Of a DNA stretch of 64,000 bases, positions 43,868 to 53,500 are shown one piece after another. The notes beneath the pieces are model-generated. The model saw nothing but the letters and a program-made list of their open reading frames with translations. It was not told the DNA's origin and did not search any database. A program made the position numbers and the translations under genes. This DNA comes from Streptomyces sp. AC1-42W (GTDB lineage Bacteria; Actinomycetota; Actinomycetes; Streptomycetales; Streptomycetaceae): the NCBI RefSeq assembly GCF_003248355.1, contig NZ_QKWY01000002.1, positions 2,852,001 through 2,916,000 on the forward strand, in the 5' to 3' direction. Within the stretch, counting starts at the first letter, position 1. Each line of letters begins with the position of its first letter.

Positions 43868-45709
43868 TCAGCCATGCGCGGCGGCCGACAACTCCTCGAT
43901 GTGGGCGGCGAGATCGCGCAGCCTCGGGTGGGCGTAGACGGCCTTCACCGGCAGCGCGACGGACAGCTCGGCACGGACCCGCGAGACCAGCTTGATGGCG
44001 AGCAGCGAGTGGCCGCCGAGCTTGAAGAAGTTGTCGTCCGGGCCGATCGACGAGGCGCCCAGCACCTGCGCCCACACCCGCCCGATCAGCTCCTCGGCCC
44101 GCCCGTCGAGACCCGCGCCCGGCGCCGGGGCCCCGGCGGGCGCCGCCGCCTCGATCCGGGCCGGCAGCGCCGCCCGGTCCAGCTTGCCGCTGGGCGTCGT
44201 CGCGAACCGGTCCACGGCGACGAACGCGGACGGCACCATGTACGCGGGCAGCGCCGCCGCCACCGCAGTACGCAGCGCCTCGCTGTCCCCGCCCCGGTGG
44301 TAGGCGATCAGACACGGGCTGCCCCCGGCGTCCTCGCCGAGCACCACCGCGGCCTCGGCGGCACCGGCCAGGCCGAGCGCGGCCTCGATCTCCTGCACCT
44401 CGATCCGGTGCCCGCGCAGCTTCACCTGCCCGTCGAGCCGCCCCAGGTGCACCAGGCGCCCGTCCGGCAGCAGCCGGCAGCGGTCCCCGGTCCGGTACAT
44501 GCGCTCACCCGGCGCGCCGAACGGGTCGGCGACGAACCGCTGCGCGGACAGGTGCGGGCTGCGGCGGTAGCCCCGCGCGATCCGGGGACCGGCCAGATAC
44601 AGCTCCCCGGACCCGCCCGGCCCGACCGGCGCCAGGCGCTCGTCCAGCAGCCGCATCCGCAGCCCGGGGAGCACGGCGCCGATGTGCGGCTCGCCCGGCT
44701 CCTCGATCCAGCCGGCCGTCGTGTCGACCGTGCACTCGGTGGGCCCGTACACGTTCACCGCGCGCAGCAGCCCCGCCCGCCGGGCCTCCACCAGCCGGTC
44801 CCACAGCGCGGGGCCGATCGCCTCGCCGCCGACGAGCAGCGTCAGCGGGCGCGGGCCCCCGTCCGGGGTGAGCAGATCGAGCAGCGGCTCGGCGTGCGAC
44901 GGCGTGATGTCGAGATCCGTGAGCCCCCGGTCGTCCACGAACGCGGCCAGCAGCGCCGGGTCGCGCCGGGTCTCCTCGTCGATCATCACCAGCGTGTCCC
45001 CGCGCGACAGACGCACCCACTGCTGCACCGACGCGTCGAACGACGGCGAGGCGTTCCAGCCGACGCGCCGGCCCTCGCCGCTTGCCGCGCCCTCGTCCTC
45101 CAGCTCCCGCAGCAGCAGCGACGCCGAACCCCGCGCGATCTCCACACCCTTGGGCCGGCCCGTCGAGCCGGAGGTGTAGATGACGTACGCGAGTGCCCCC
45201 GGCCCCACCGGAACCGGCGCGAACGCCGCACCCCGGCCGGCGGCCAGCTCCCCGACCGTGACCGTACGCGGGCCGGCCGGCACCGCGCCGGACCGGTCGG
45301 TGACCACCAGGTCGGCGCCGGAGTCCGTCAGGAGCAGCCGCCGCCGCTCCTCGGGCAGCGCCGGGTCCACCGGCAGGTAGGCGGCGCCCGCCGTCAGCGT
45401 GCCGATGATCGCGGTGACCAGGTCGGCGCCGCGCGGCAGGCACAGCGCCACGACGCTCTCCGGACCGACGCCGAGACCGGCCAGGCCGGACGCGAACGCG
45501 GCGGCCCGCTCCCGCAGTTCGTCGAAGGACAGCTCCAGGTCGCCGGCGACCACGGCGGTGCGGTCACCGGGCACGGCGGCCAGCCGGGCCATCAGGTCGG
45601 CCGCGCCCGTCCCGGCGGCGGCACAGGTCTCGCAGGGGCAGCCGGCCGGGTGCGCGGCGGTGGTGGTGGTCGGGCGCTCGGGGAGTACGGCGGTCATGGC
45701 TGCGCTCAC
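43868..45709 (-). CDS. Stand-alone adenylation-thiolation didomain, predicted glutamine-activating
   Basis: A 613-residue A-T protein. GTG 45709 overlaps the dioxygenase stop (GTGA); ATG 45697 is an alternative with GTGAG upstream. A motifs: YTSGSTGRPKG (about 181), NVYGPTECT, YRTGD and TPSGKLDR. The T domain has GGHSLLAIKL near 564. By eye against GrsA, the specificity residues are DAQDLGVVD, the known Gln code seen in lichenysin synthetase (the Glu form has Lys at the third position). The N-terminus has an odd Cys pair (GCPCETC). It is encoded next to an SyrP-like dioxygenase, so the simplest reading is Gln activation, tethering and beta-hydroxylation on the carrier. The residue is then used as starter or passed to the A-less modules. 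Confidence 0.88.
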   Translation of the reverse strand: MSAAMTAVLPERPTTTTAAHPAGCPCETCAAAGTGAADLMARLAAVPGDRTAVVAGDLELSFDELRERAAAFASGLAGLGVGPESVVALCLPRGADLVTAIIGTLTAGAAYLPVDPALPEERRRLLLTDSGADLVVTDRSGAVPAGPRTVTVGELAAGRGAAFAPVPVGPGALAYVIYTSGSTGRPKGVEIARGSASLLLRELEDEGAASGEGRRVGWNASPSFDASVQQWVRLSRGDTLVMIDEETRRDPALLAAFVDDRGLTDLDITPSHAEPLLDLLTPDGGPRPLTLLVGGEAIGPALWDRLVEARRAGLLRAVNVYGPTECTVDTTAGWIEEPGEPHIGAVLPGLRMRLLDERLAPVGPGGSGELYLAGPRIARGYRRSPHLSAQRFVADPFGAPGERMYRTGDRCRLLPDGRLVHLGRLDGQVKLRGHRIEVQEIEAALGLAGAAEAAVVLGEDAGGSPCLIAYHRGGDSEALRTAVAAALPAYMVPSAFVAVDRFATTPSGKLDRAALPARIEAAAPAGAPAPGAGLDGRAEELIGRVWAQVLGASSIGPDDNFFKLGGHSLLAIKLVSRVRAELSVALPVKAVYAHPRLRDLAAHIEELSAAAHG

Positions 45710-46737
45710 TTTCCGTACAGGGTGGTGGAGGGGGCGGAGGCGGGCGAGCAGTCGGACAGCGGCACCGGCTCACCCATGGCGACGAGGATCTTCCGGTCCC
45801 CGCTGAACGCCTCGCGGCCGTGCGCGCAGAGGATGTTGTCGACGAGCATCACGTCACCGGCCTGCCAGCTCTCCCGTACGGTGACCGCCTGGTACGCGTC
45901 GTTGATGGCGTCCACCTCCGCGTCGGTCAGGGCGGTGCCGTCGCCGAGGTAGGTGTTGAACGGCAGCCCGTCGGCGCCGAACGTCTCGACCAGCACCTCA
46001 CGGACGTCCTCGTCCAGGCTGCGGGCGTTCCAGAACGCGAAGTGGTTGAACCAGACGCGCTCGCCGGTCACCGGGTGCGTGATGATCGCCGACCGCCGCT
46101 GCCGGGTGCGCAGGCTGTCCTCGTCCAGCCACTCGTAGCCGATGGCGTGCGCGTCGCAGTACTCCCGCACCCCGGCCGGCTCCTCCGAGGAGAACGCCTT
46201 GCGCCACGGCATCCCCGCCAGTTCCGAGTAGTTGCGCACCAGCAGCCAGCCGGCCTCCGCGAACCGCGCGGTCAGCTCCGGCGGCAGCAGGGCCAGCGCG
46301 GCCCGCATGTCCCCGACGGTGGTGGCGCCGCCGGTCTCGGGCGCGGTGACACAGCCGAAGAGCAGCACACCGGGGAAGTCCAGCGTGTAGCTGTTCTCGT
46401 TGTGCAGCCGGATCGGCTGGACGGCCGGCAGGTCCGTGGAGGAGAACACGCCCTCACCGAAGTCCGTGCGCGGGGTCGCCTTCTCCTTGTACCCGGCCCG
46501 CTCCGCGACCAGCGCGTCCCGCGCCTCGGCGAACGTGGCCGCGTCCCGGACCGGAAGCCCGCGCAGCATCACCGCACCGGACCGGTGCAACTCCGCCTGG
46601 ATCGCGGCCCGCTGGGCGTTCAGCCACGCGGTGGCCTCCGCCATGGAGCCGAACTCCGGCGTATGGACGATCACCGGCTTGCCGGGCTCCCGGACGGGAG
46701 CGATACCGGTGGCGGGCGGCTGGGCGAGAGCGGTCAC
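45706..46737 (-). CDS. Fe(II)/2-oxoglutarate dioxygenase of the TauD/SyrP/AsnO type (amino-acid beta-hydroxylase)
   Basis: A 343-residue non-haem iron oxygenase starting at GTG 46737 behind GAGGAA. The facial triad is visible: IRLHNENSYTL gives His-x-Glu (HNE, as in AsnO and SyrP-like enzymes) and MLVDNILCAHGREAFSGDRKILVAM gives the distal His and the 2-oxoglutarate-binding Arg region. Known: these enzymes beta-hydroxylate free or carrier-bound Asn, Asp or Glu. It is coupled to the Gln-specific A-T gene (4-bp overlap), so the likely substrate is T-bound Gln, giving 3-hydroxy-Gln. The regiochemistry is inferred. Confidence 0.88.
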   Translation of the reverse strand: MTALAQPPATGIAPVREPGKPVIVHTPEFGSMAEATAWLNAQRAAIQAELHRSGAVMLRGLPVRDAATFAEARDALVAERAGYKEKATPRTDFGEGVFSSTDLPAVQPIRLHNENSYTLDFPGVLLFGCVTAPETGGATTVGDMRAALALLPPELTARFAEAGWLLVRNYSELAGMPWRKAFSSEEPAGVREYCDAHAIGYEWLDEDSLRTRQRRSAIITHPVTGERVWFNHFAFWNARSLDEDVREVLVETFGADGLPFNTYLGDGTALTDAEVDAINDAYQAVTVRESWQAGDVMLVDNILCAHGREAFSGDRKILVAMGEPVPLSDCSPASAPSTTLYGK

Positions 46738-46790
46738 GGTGAATTCCTCTTTCTCGGCTTGCTGGGGCGGGGTCGGAAGGGGGGGAGGGG

Positions 46791-47573
46791 TTACGCGGAC
46801 GCGGCGGCGGAGTCGCGCAGGGCGTCCAGGACCGGATTCAGCCGGGCGAAGAAGCCGGCCAGGTCCTGCTGGAAGTAGAAGTGGTCACCGGGCAGCACCT
46901 GCGGCACGACCTCGTGGCCCGTCACCAGCGACCAGCCGGCGAGCATCTCGGCCGGCACGATCGGGTCCGCGTCCCCGCCGAACACGGCGACCGGGCAGTC
47001 CAGCCGGGCGTCCGGGGCGGTGCACCGGTAGGCGTCGTCGATCGCGAAGTCCGCGCGGATCGACGGCAGGACGATCTCCCGCAGCTCCGGATCGTCCAGG
47101 ATGCCGTCGTCGGTGCCGCCGCGCTCCTTGATAGCGGCGACCAACTGGTCGTCGTCCAGCAGCTCCGGGTGCACGGGGCACTGGTTCGGCAGCACCGGGG
47201 CCCGGCACGCGGAGGCGACCAGCAGCCGCGGGCTGCGGCCGGCGGCCCGCAGGGCGCGTACCACCTCGAACGCGACCAGCGACCCCATGCTGTGCCCCAG
47301 CACCACCAGCTCACCGGTGTCGGCGGGCAGCGAATCCACCACGGGCTGCGCCAGGTCGTCCACCGACAGGGGCAGCTCCTCGCAGTAGCGGGCGCCACGG
47401 CCCGGATACTGGCCGATCAGCAGCCGCACATCGGCCGGCAGGTGCTCGCGCCAGCCGCCGTACGCGTGGGCGTTGCCCCCGGCGTGGGGCAGCACCAGCA
47501 GCGACAGCCGGTGCGGGCCGTCACCGGGAAGGTCCCAGACGACGTCTTCGGGTGCGGGGGATGCGGAGGTCAT
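46791..47573 (-). CDS. Type II thioesterase
   Basis: A 260-residue alpha/beta hydrolase of the external NRPS thioesterase type. Motifs: LLVLPHAGGNAHAYGGW, VVLGHSMGSLVAFEV (nucleophile Ser), FGGDADPIVP (Asp) and LPGDHFYFQ (His). It normally removes wrong or stalled acyl groups from carrier domains. Here it could alternatively move an aminoacyl group between carriers, as related alpha/beta-fold aminoacyltransferases (SyrC, CmaE) do; the A-less modules would need such a step if the A-T didomain supplies them. Its ATG overlaps the stop of the big NRPS gene. Confidence 0.93.
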   Translation of the reverse strand: MTSASPAPEDVVWDLPGDGPHRLSLLVLPHAGGNAHAYGGWREHLPADVRLLIGQYPGRGARYCEELPLSVDDLAQPVVDSLPADTGELVVLGHSMGSLVAFEVVRALRAAGRSPRLLVASACRAPVLPNQCPVHPELLDDDQLVAAIKERGGTDDGILDDPELREIVLPSIRADFAIDDAYRCTAPDARLDCPVAVFGGDADPIVPAEMLAGWSLVTGHEVVPQVLPGDHFYFQQDLAGFFARLNPVLDALRDSAAASA

Positions 47574-50500
47574 GAGCTGATCCGTTCTGTCTCGGTACGA
47601 CGGCGGAGTGCGGGCCGGGCCTTCTTGGCCCCGGCGGCCGGGGCGGACTTCAACGCGGTGATGTGCTCGGCGAGCCGGGCCGGTGTCGGGTGCTCGAAGA
47701 CGTCGCGGACGGTGAGCCGGACGTCGAGCGAGACGGCGATGTGGTTGGTGAGGCGGGCGCCCAGGAGCGAGTGGCCGCCGTGGTGGAAGAAGTCGTCGTC
47801 GATGCTCAGCGCGTTCTCGGCACCCAGCGTCCGGGCGAAGAGACCGACCAGGGTCTCTTCCAGCGGGTTACGGGGCGCGCGCCCCTGGGAGACGACGGCC
47901 GCCGGTTCGGGCAGGGCGCGCCGGTCGATCTTCCCGTTGGGCGTGAGCGGGAGCCGGTCGAGGACGGTGAGATAGGTGGGCACCATGTGCTCGGGCAACC
48001 GCTCGACGAGGTGCCGGCGGATCTCCTCGGTCGTCACCGCGTCCGCACCGGTCACCACGTACGCGGAGAGCTGGCGGCGGTGTGTGGTGACGGTGGCTTG
48101 GGTGATGTCCGGGTGGGTGAGGAGCGCGGCCTCGACTTCGGCGGGTTCGATGCGGAAGCCCCGGATCTTCACCTGGCTGTCGGCGCGTCCGTTGTAGTGG
48201 AGGTGGCCGTGGGTGTCGTAGTGGGCGAGGTCGCCGGTGTGGTAGAGGCGGGTGCCGGGGGTGCCGTGGGGGTTGGGGATGAAGGTGGTGGCGGTGAGGT
48301 CGGGGCGGTTGAGGTAGCCGTGGGCGAGGCCGTGGCCGGTGAGGTAGAGGTGGCCGGTGACGCCGGGGGGTACGGGTTGGAGGTTGGTGTCGAGGATGTA
48401 GGCGGCCTTGTTGGTGAGGGGCCGGCCGATGGGGATGGTGGGGTGGGGCTGCGTGCTCGGTTCGATGGTGTGGGTGGTGGTGAAGCCCATGGATTCGGCG
48501 GGGCCGTATCCGTTGACGATGGTGGTGTGGGGGGAGAGTTGTTGCAGGCGGTGGATGTGGGTGGGGGAGGCGGCTTCGCCTCCGGTGTAGGCGGTGGTGA
48601 CGGTGGTGAATGCTTGGGGGTGTTCGTCGGTGAGGTAGTTGAAGAGGCTGGCGGAGAGCTGGAGCATGGTGACGCCGTGGCGCTGGGACAGTTCCGCGAT
48701 GAGGGCGGGCTCCGGCTTCTGTCCGGGCTGGAGGACAGTCGTGCCGCCGTGGAGGAGCGCGCCCCAGAATTCGAGGCTGAAGGCGTCCCAGGAGACGGGT
48801 GAGCACTGGAGGAAGACCTCGCCGGGCCCGAAGGTGCCGTAGGTCTGGGCGGTGACGGTGGAGACCAGGTTGCGGTGCGAGGAGAGGATGCCCTTCGGCC
48901 GCCCGGTGGACCCCGAGGTGAACATCACGCACGCGACATCCTGACTCCGGATCGGTAGCCCGAGATTGTCCGCGCGGTGGGCGGCGAGGTCGTCCGGCCC
49001 CTCGGTGCAGGTGGTCCAGGCCCCGTTGATGCGGTTGGCGAGTCCGGCGTGGGTGACGAGATGGCTGATCGCGGCTTCCTCGGCGGCGGACCGCAGCCTT
49101 TCGTCCGGGAAGTCCGGGTCGAGCAGGACATGCCCTGCGCCGGTCTTGAGTACGGCGATGAGCGCGGCGGCGAAGGTGGCGTTGCGTTCGAGGAGGATGC
49201 CGGCCAGGTCTCTCCGGTCGAGGCCATGCGCACGGAGGTGGCGGGCCCAGCGGTTGGCGGTGGCGTTCAGCTCCGCGTACGTGATGTGCGTGTCCCCGTC
49301 GATGAGGGCGATGGCCTGCGGGGTGCGGGCGACCTGGTCCTCGAAGCGGGCGACCAGTGAGGTGTCCTCGATGGGTGCGGTGGTCCCGGCCCACGGCCCG
49401 AGCAGCAGCTCCCGCTCGGCGTCCGACACCACCTTCAGGCGGTCCAACCGCACGTCCGGGTCGGCCAGGGCCTGGCGCAGCACCTCGCGGAGCACGGTGA
49501 CCATGCGCTGGACGGTCTCCCGGTCGAACAGGTCCTCCGCGAAGAGAACCGTGCCCCGCAGACCCTGGCCGTCCTCGGTGCGGAGCAGGAACTCCAGGTC
49601 GAACTTGGCCGCCCCACTCGTCACCGCCGGAACCGCGCTGACCCGGGCCTCTCCGAGCCGCAGCTCCGGCGTTCCACCGGATTCCAGCGTGAGGCAGATT
49701 TGGAAGAGGGGGTGGCGGGAGAGGGTGCGGGTGGGGTTGAGGGCGTCGAGGACGAGGTCGAAGGGTGCGTCCTGGTGGGCGAAGGCGTCCAGGTCGGTGG
49801 TGCGGACGCGGTTGAGGAGTTCGCGGAAGGTGGGGTTGCCGTCGGTGTGGGTGCGCAGGACGAGGGTGTTGACGAAGAAGCCGACGAGGTCGCGGAGTGC
49901 TTCGTCGGTGCGGCCGGCCACGGGGGAGCCGATGGCCAGGTCCGTGCCGGCACCGAGCCGGGTGAGCGCCGCCGCCAGGGCCGCGTGCAGCACCATGAAG
50001 GGGGTGCAGCCCTCCGCACGGGCCAGCTCACCGACGCGTACGAACAGGTCGTCCCCGAGGGACACCTCCACCTGGCCGCCCCGATGCGAGGCGCGGGCCG
50101 GGCGCGGCCGGTCCGGATTCAGCGCGTGCTCCTCCGGCAAACCCTCCAACGTCTTGTGCCAGAAGGCGAGTTCCTGGGCGAGCACACTGTCCGCGTCGTC
50201 GGCCGACCCCAGCACCCGCTGCTGCCACACCGCGTAGTCCGCGTACCGCACCGGCAGCGGCTCCAGCACGCTGACATCGGCCCGGGCACCCCGAGCCTCG
50301 TAGGCCCGTGAGAGGTCGTCGAAGAGCACAGCGGTGGACCGGCCGTCCGTCGCGATGTGGTGGAGCAGGAGGAGGAACACCGATGAGTCGTCGTCCACCG
50401 TGAACAGGTGTGCCCGGACCGGGAGTTCGTCGTGGAGGTCGAAGACATGGCGTGCCGCGTCGGCCATCGCCCGGTCCAGCTCGCCCGAGGCCACCGCGCG

Positions 50501-53500
50501 GTGCTCGACGGGCACTTGGGCGCGTGCGGCCGGCACCACGTGCTGGCGCGGTTCGCCGTCCACCGTCGAGAACACGGTCCGCAGCGGAGTGTGGCGTGCG
50601 ACCACGTCGTGCAGGGCGGCGGTGAGCAACTCGGCGTCCACGTCACCCGTCAGCCTCACGGCGATCGGCACGTTGTACGCGGCGCTGCCGCCGTCCAGTT
50701 CGGCCAGCAGCCAGAGCCGGCGCTGAGCGAAGGACGGGGGCGCGTCGCCGTCGCCGTCCCAGGCGCCCGCCGTGAGCGGGGGCAGCGCGGGCCGGCCGCT
50801 GAGGGTGCCGATGTGCTGGGCGAGGCGGGCGGGTGTGGGGTGCTGGAACACGTCCCGGATGGTCAGCCGGACGTCCAGGGCGTCGGCCAGGTGGTTGGTG
50901 AGCCGGGCCGCCAGCAGGGAGTGGCCGCCGTGCGCGAAGAAGCTGTCGTCCACCCCCACCGGGCCCTCGGTGCTCAGCACCTGGCTGAACAGGGCGACCG
51001 TCACCTCTTCGAGCGGGGTCTGCGGCGCCCGCGCGCTGCTCACCATCACGGCCGGCGCGGGAAGCGCCCGCTTGTCGATCTTGCCGTTGGGCGTCAGGGG
51101 GAGGCGGTCGAGCACGGTGACGTAGGCGGGAACCATGTGCTCCGGCAGCCGTTCGGCCAGGTGCTGCCGTGCGTCCTCCGCCGTGACCGTGTCCGAGTCG
51201 GTGACGACGTAGGCGGACAGCTGGTCGTGGTGGACCGTGAGGGTGGCTTGGGTGATGTCCGGGTGGGTGAGGAGTGCGGTTTCGATTTCGGCGGGTTCGA
51301 TGCGGAAGCCGCGGATTTTGAGTTGGTGGTCGGCGCGTCCGTTGTAGTGGAGGTGGCCGTGGGTGTCGTAGTGGGCGAGGTCGCCGGTGTGGTAGAGGCG
51401 GGTGCCGGGGGTGCCGTGGGGGTTGGGGATGAAGGTGGTGGCGGTGAGGTCGGGGCGGTTGAGGTAGCCGTGGGCGAGGCCGTGGCCGGTGAGGTAGAGG
51501 TGGCCGGTGACGCCGGGTGGGACGGGTTGGAGGTTGGTGTCGAGGATGTAGGCGGTCTTGTTGGTGAGGGGCCGGCCGATGGGGATGGTGGGGTGGGGCT
51601 GCGTGCTCGGTTCGATGGTGTGGGTGGTGGTGAAGCCCATGGATTCGGCGGGGCCGTATCCGTTGACGATGGTGGTGTGGGGGGAGAGTTGCTGGAGTTG
51701 GTGGATGTGGGTGGGGGAGGCGGCTTCGCCTCCGGTGTAGGCGGTGGTGACGGTGGTGAATGCTTCGGGGTGTTCGTCGGTGAGGTAGTTGAAGAGGCTG
51801 GCGGAGAGCTGGAGCATGGTGACGCCGTGGCGCTGGGACAGTTCCGCGATGAGGGCGGGCTCCGGCTTCTGTCCGGGCTGGAGGACAGTCGTGCCGCCGT
51901 GGAGGAGCGCGCCCCAGAATTCGAGGCTGAAGGCGTCCCAGGAGACGGGTGAGCACTGGAGGAAGACCTCGCCGGGCCCGAAGGTGCCGTAGGTCTGGGC
52001 GGTGACGGTGGAGACCAGGTTGCGGTGCGAGGACAGGATGCCCTTCGGCCGCCCGGTGGACCCCGAGGTGAACATCACGCATGCCACGTCGTCGCCTCGG
52101 ACCGGCACACCGGGGTTGCTGTCCGACGCGTCGGCCGGCGCCCCACCGGAGACGGAGACCACGTTCCAGGGGTCGCCGCCTGCCACTCGCTGCCCGAGGA
52201 CGTCGTCGGTGACGAGCAGGGTGATGCCCGCATCGTTCGCGGCGGACCGCAGCCGCTCGTCCGGGAAGTCCGGGTCGAGCAGGGTGTAGCCGGCCCCGGC
52301 CTTGGTCACGGCGATCACGGCGGCGGCGAAGACCGCGCCGCGCTCCAGCAGGACGCCGGCCACCTCACCGCGCCCCAGACCACGGGCCCGCATCGCGTGG
52401 GCCCAGCGGTTGGCGGTGGCGTTCAGCTCCGCGTACGTGATGTGCGTGTCGCCGTCGATGAGGGCGACGGCCTGCGGGGTGCGGGCGGCCTGGTCCTCGA
52501 AGCGGGCGACGAGTGAGGTGTCCTCGACGGGTGCGGTGGTCCCGGCCCACGGCCCGAGCAGCAGCTCCCGCTCCGTGTCCGACACCACCTCCAGCTCACC
52601 GAGGCGTGTCTCCGGGTCGGCCAGGGCCTGGCGCAGCACCCCGCCGAGCACGGCGACCATGCGCTGCACGGTCTCCCGGTCGAACAGGTCCTCCGCGAAG
52701 ACCACCACGCCGTGCAGGCGCTTGTTGTCGTCGGAGCGGAGCAGGAACTCCAGGTCGAACTTGGCCGAACCGTTGGTCAGCCCCCGCACCTCCGCCGTGC
52801 CCCCATGACCCAGGTCCAGTGCTGGCGCCTCTCCGGCCTCCAGGGCGAGGCAGATTTGGAAGAGGGGGTGGCGCGAGAGGGTGCGGGTGGGGTTGAGGGC
52901 GTCGAGGACGAGGTCGAAGGGTGCGTCCTGGTGGGCGAAGGCGTCCAGGTCAGTGGTGCGGACGCGCTCCAGGAGCTGCCGGAAGGTGGGGTTGCCGCCG
53001 GTGTCGGTGCGCAGGACCAGCGTGTTGACGAAGAAGCCGACCAGGTCGCGGAGTGCTTCGTCGGTGCGGCCGGCCACGGGGGAGCCGATGGCCAGGTCCG
53101 TGCCGGCGCCCAGCCGGGTGAGCGCCGCCGCCAGGGCCGCGTGCAGCACCATGAAGGGGGTGCAGCCCTCGGTGCGGGCCAGCTCACCGACGCGCACGAA
53201 CAGGTCGTCCCCGAGGGACACCTCCACCTGGCCGCCCCGATGCGATGCGGCTGCGGGGCGCGGGTGGTCGAGGGTCAGGCCGTGCTCCTCCGACAGGTCC
53301 GCCAAGGTGTCCTGCCAGAAGGCGAGTTCCTGGGCGAGCACACTGTCCGCGTCGTCGGCCGACCCCAGCGCCTTCTGCTGCCACACCGCGTAGTCCGCGT
53401 ACTGCACGGGCAGCGGTTCCAGGACACTCGCCTCGGCACCCGCGACCCGCGCCGCGTAGGCCCGCGAGAGGTCGTCGAAGAACACACCGGCCGAGCGGCC

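Noticed and set aside
32724..43937. Very long open frame on the + strand opposite the NRPS genes (and similar ones at 4708-6852, 9733-12630, 47663-48802 and 55541-58675)
   Set aside because: These are antisense shadows produced by GC-rich codon bias. Their translations are Arg/Gly/Val/Glu-rich low-complexity sequence without domains, while the opposite strand encodes clear NRPS and Rhs domains.
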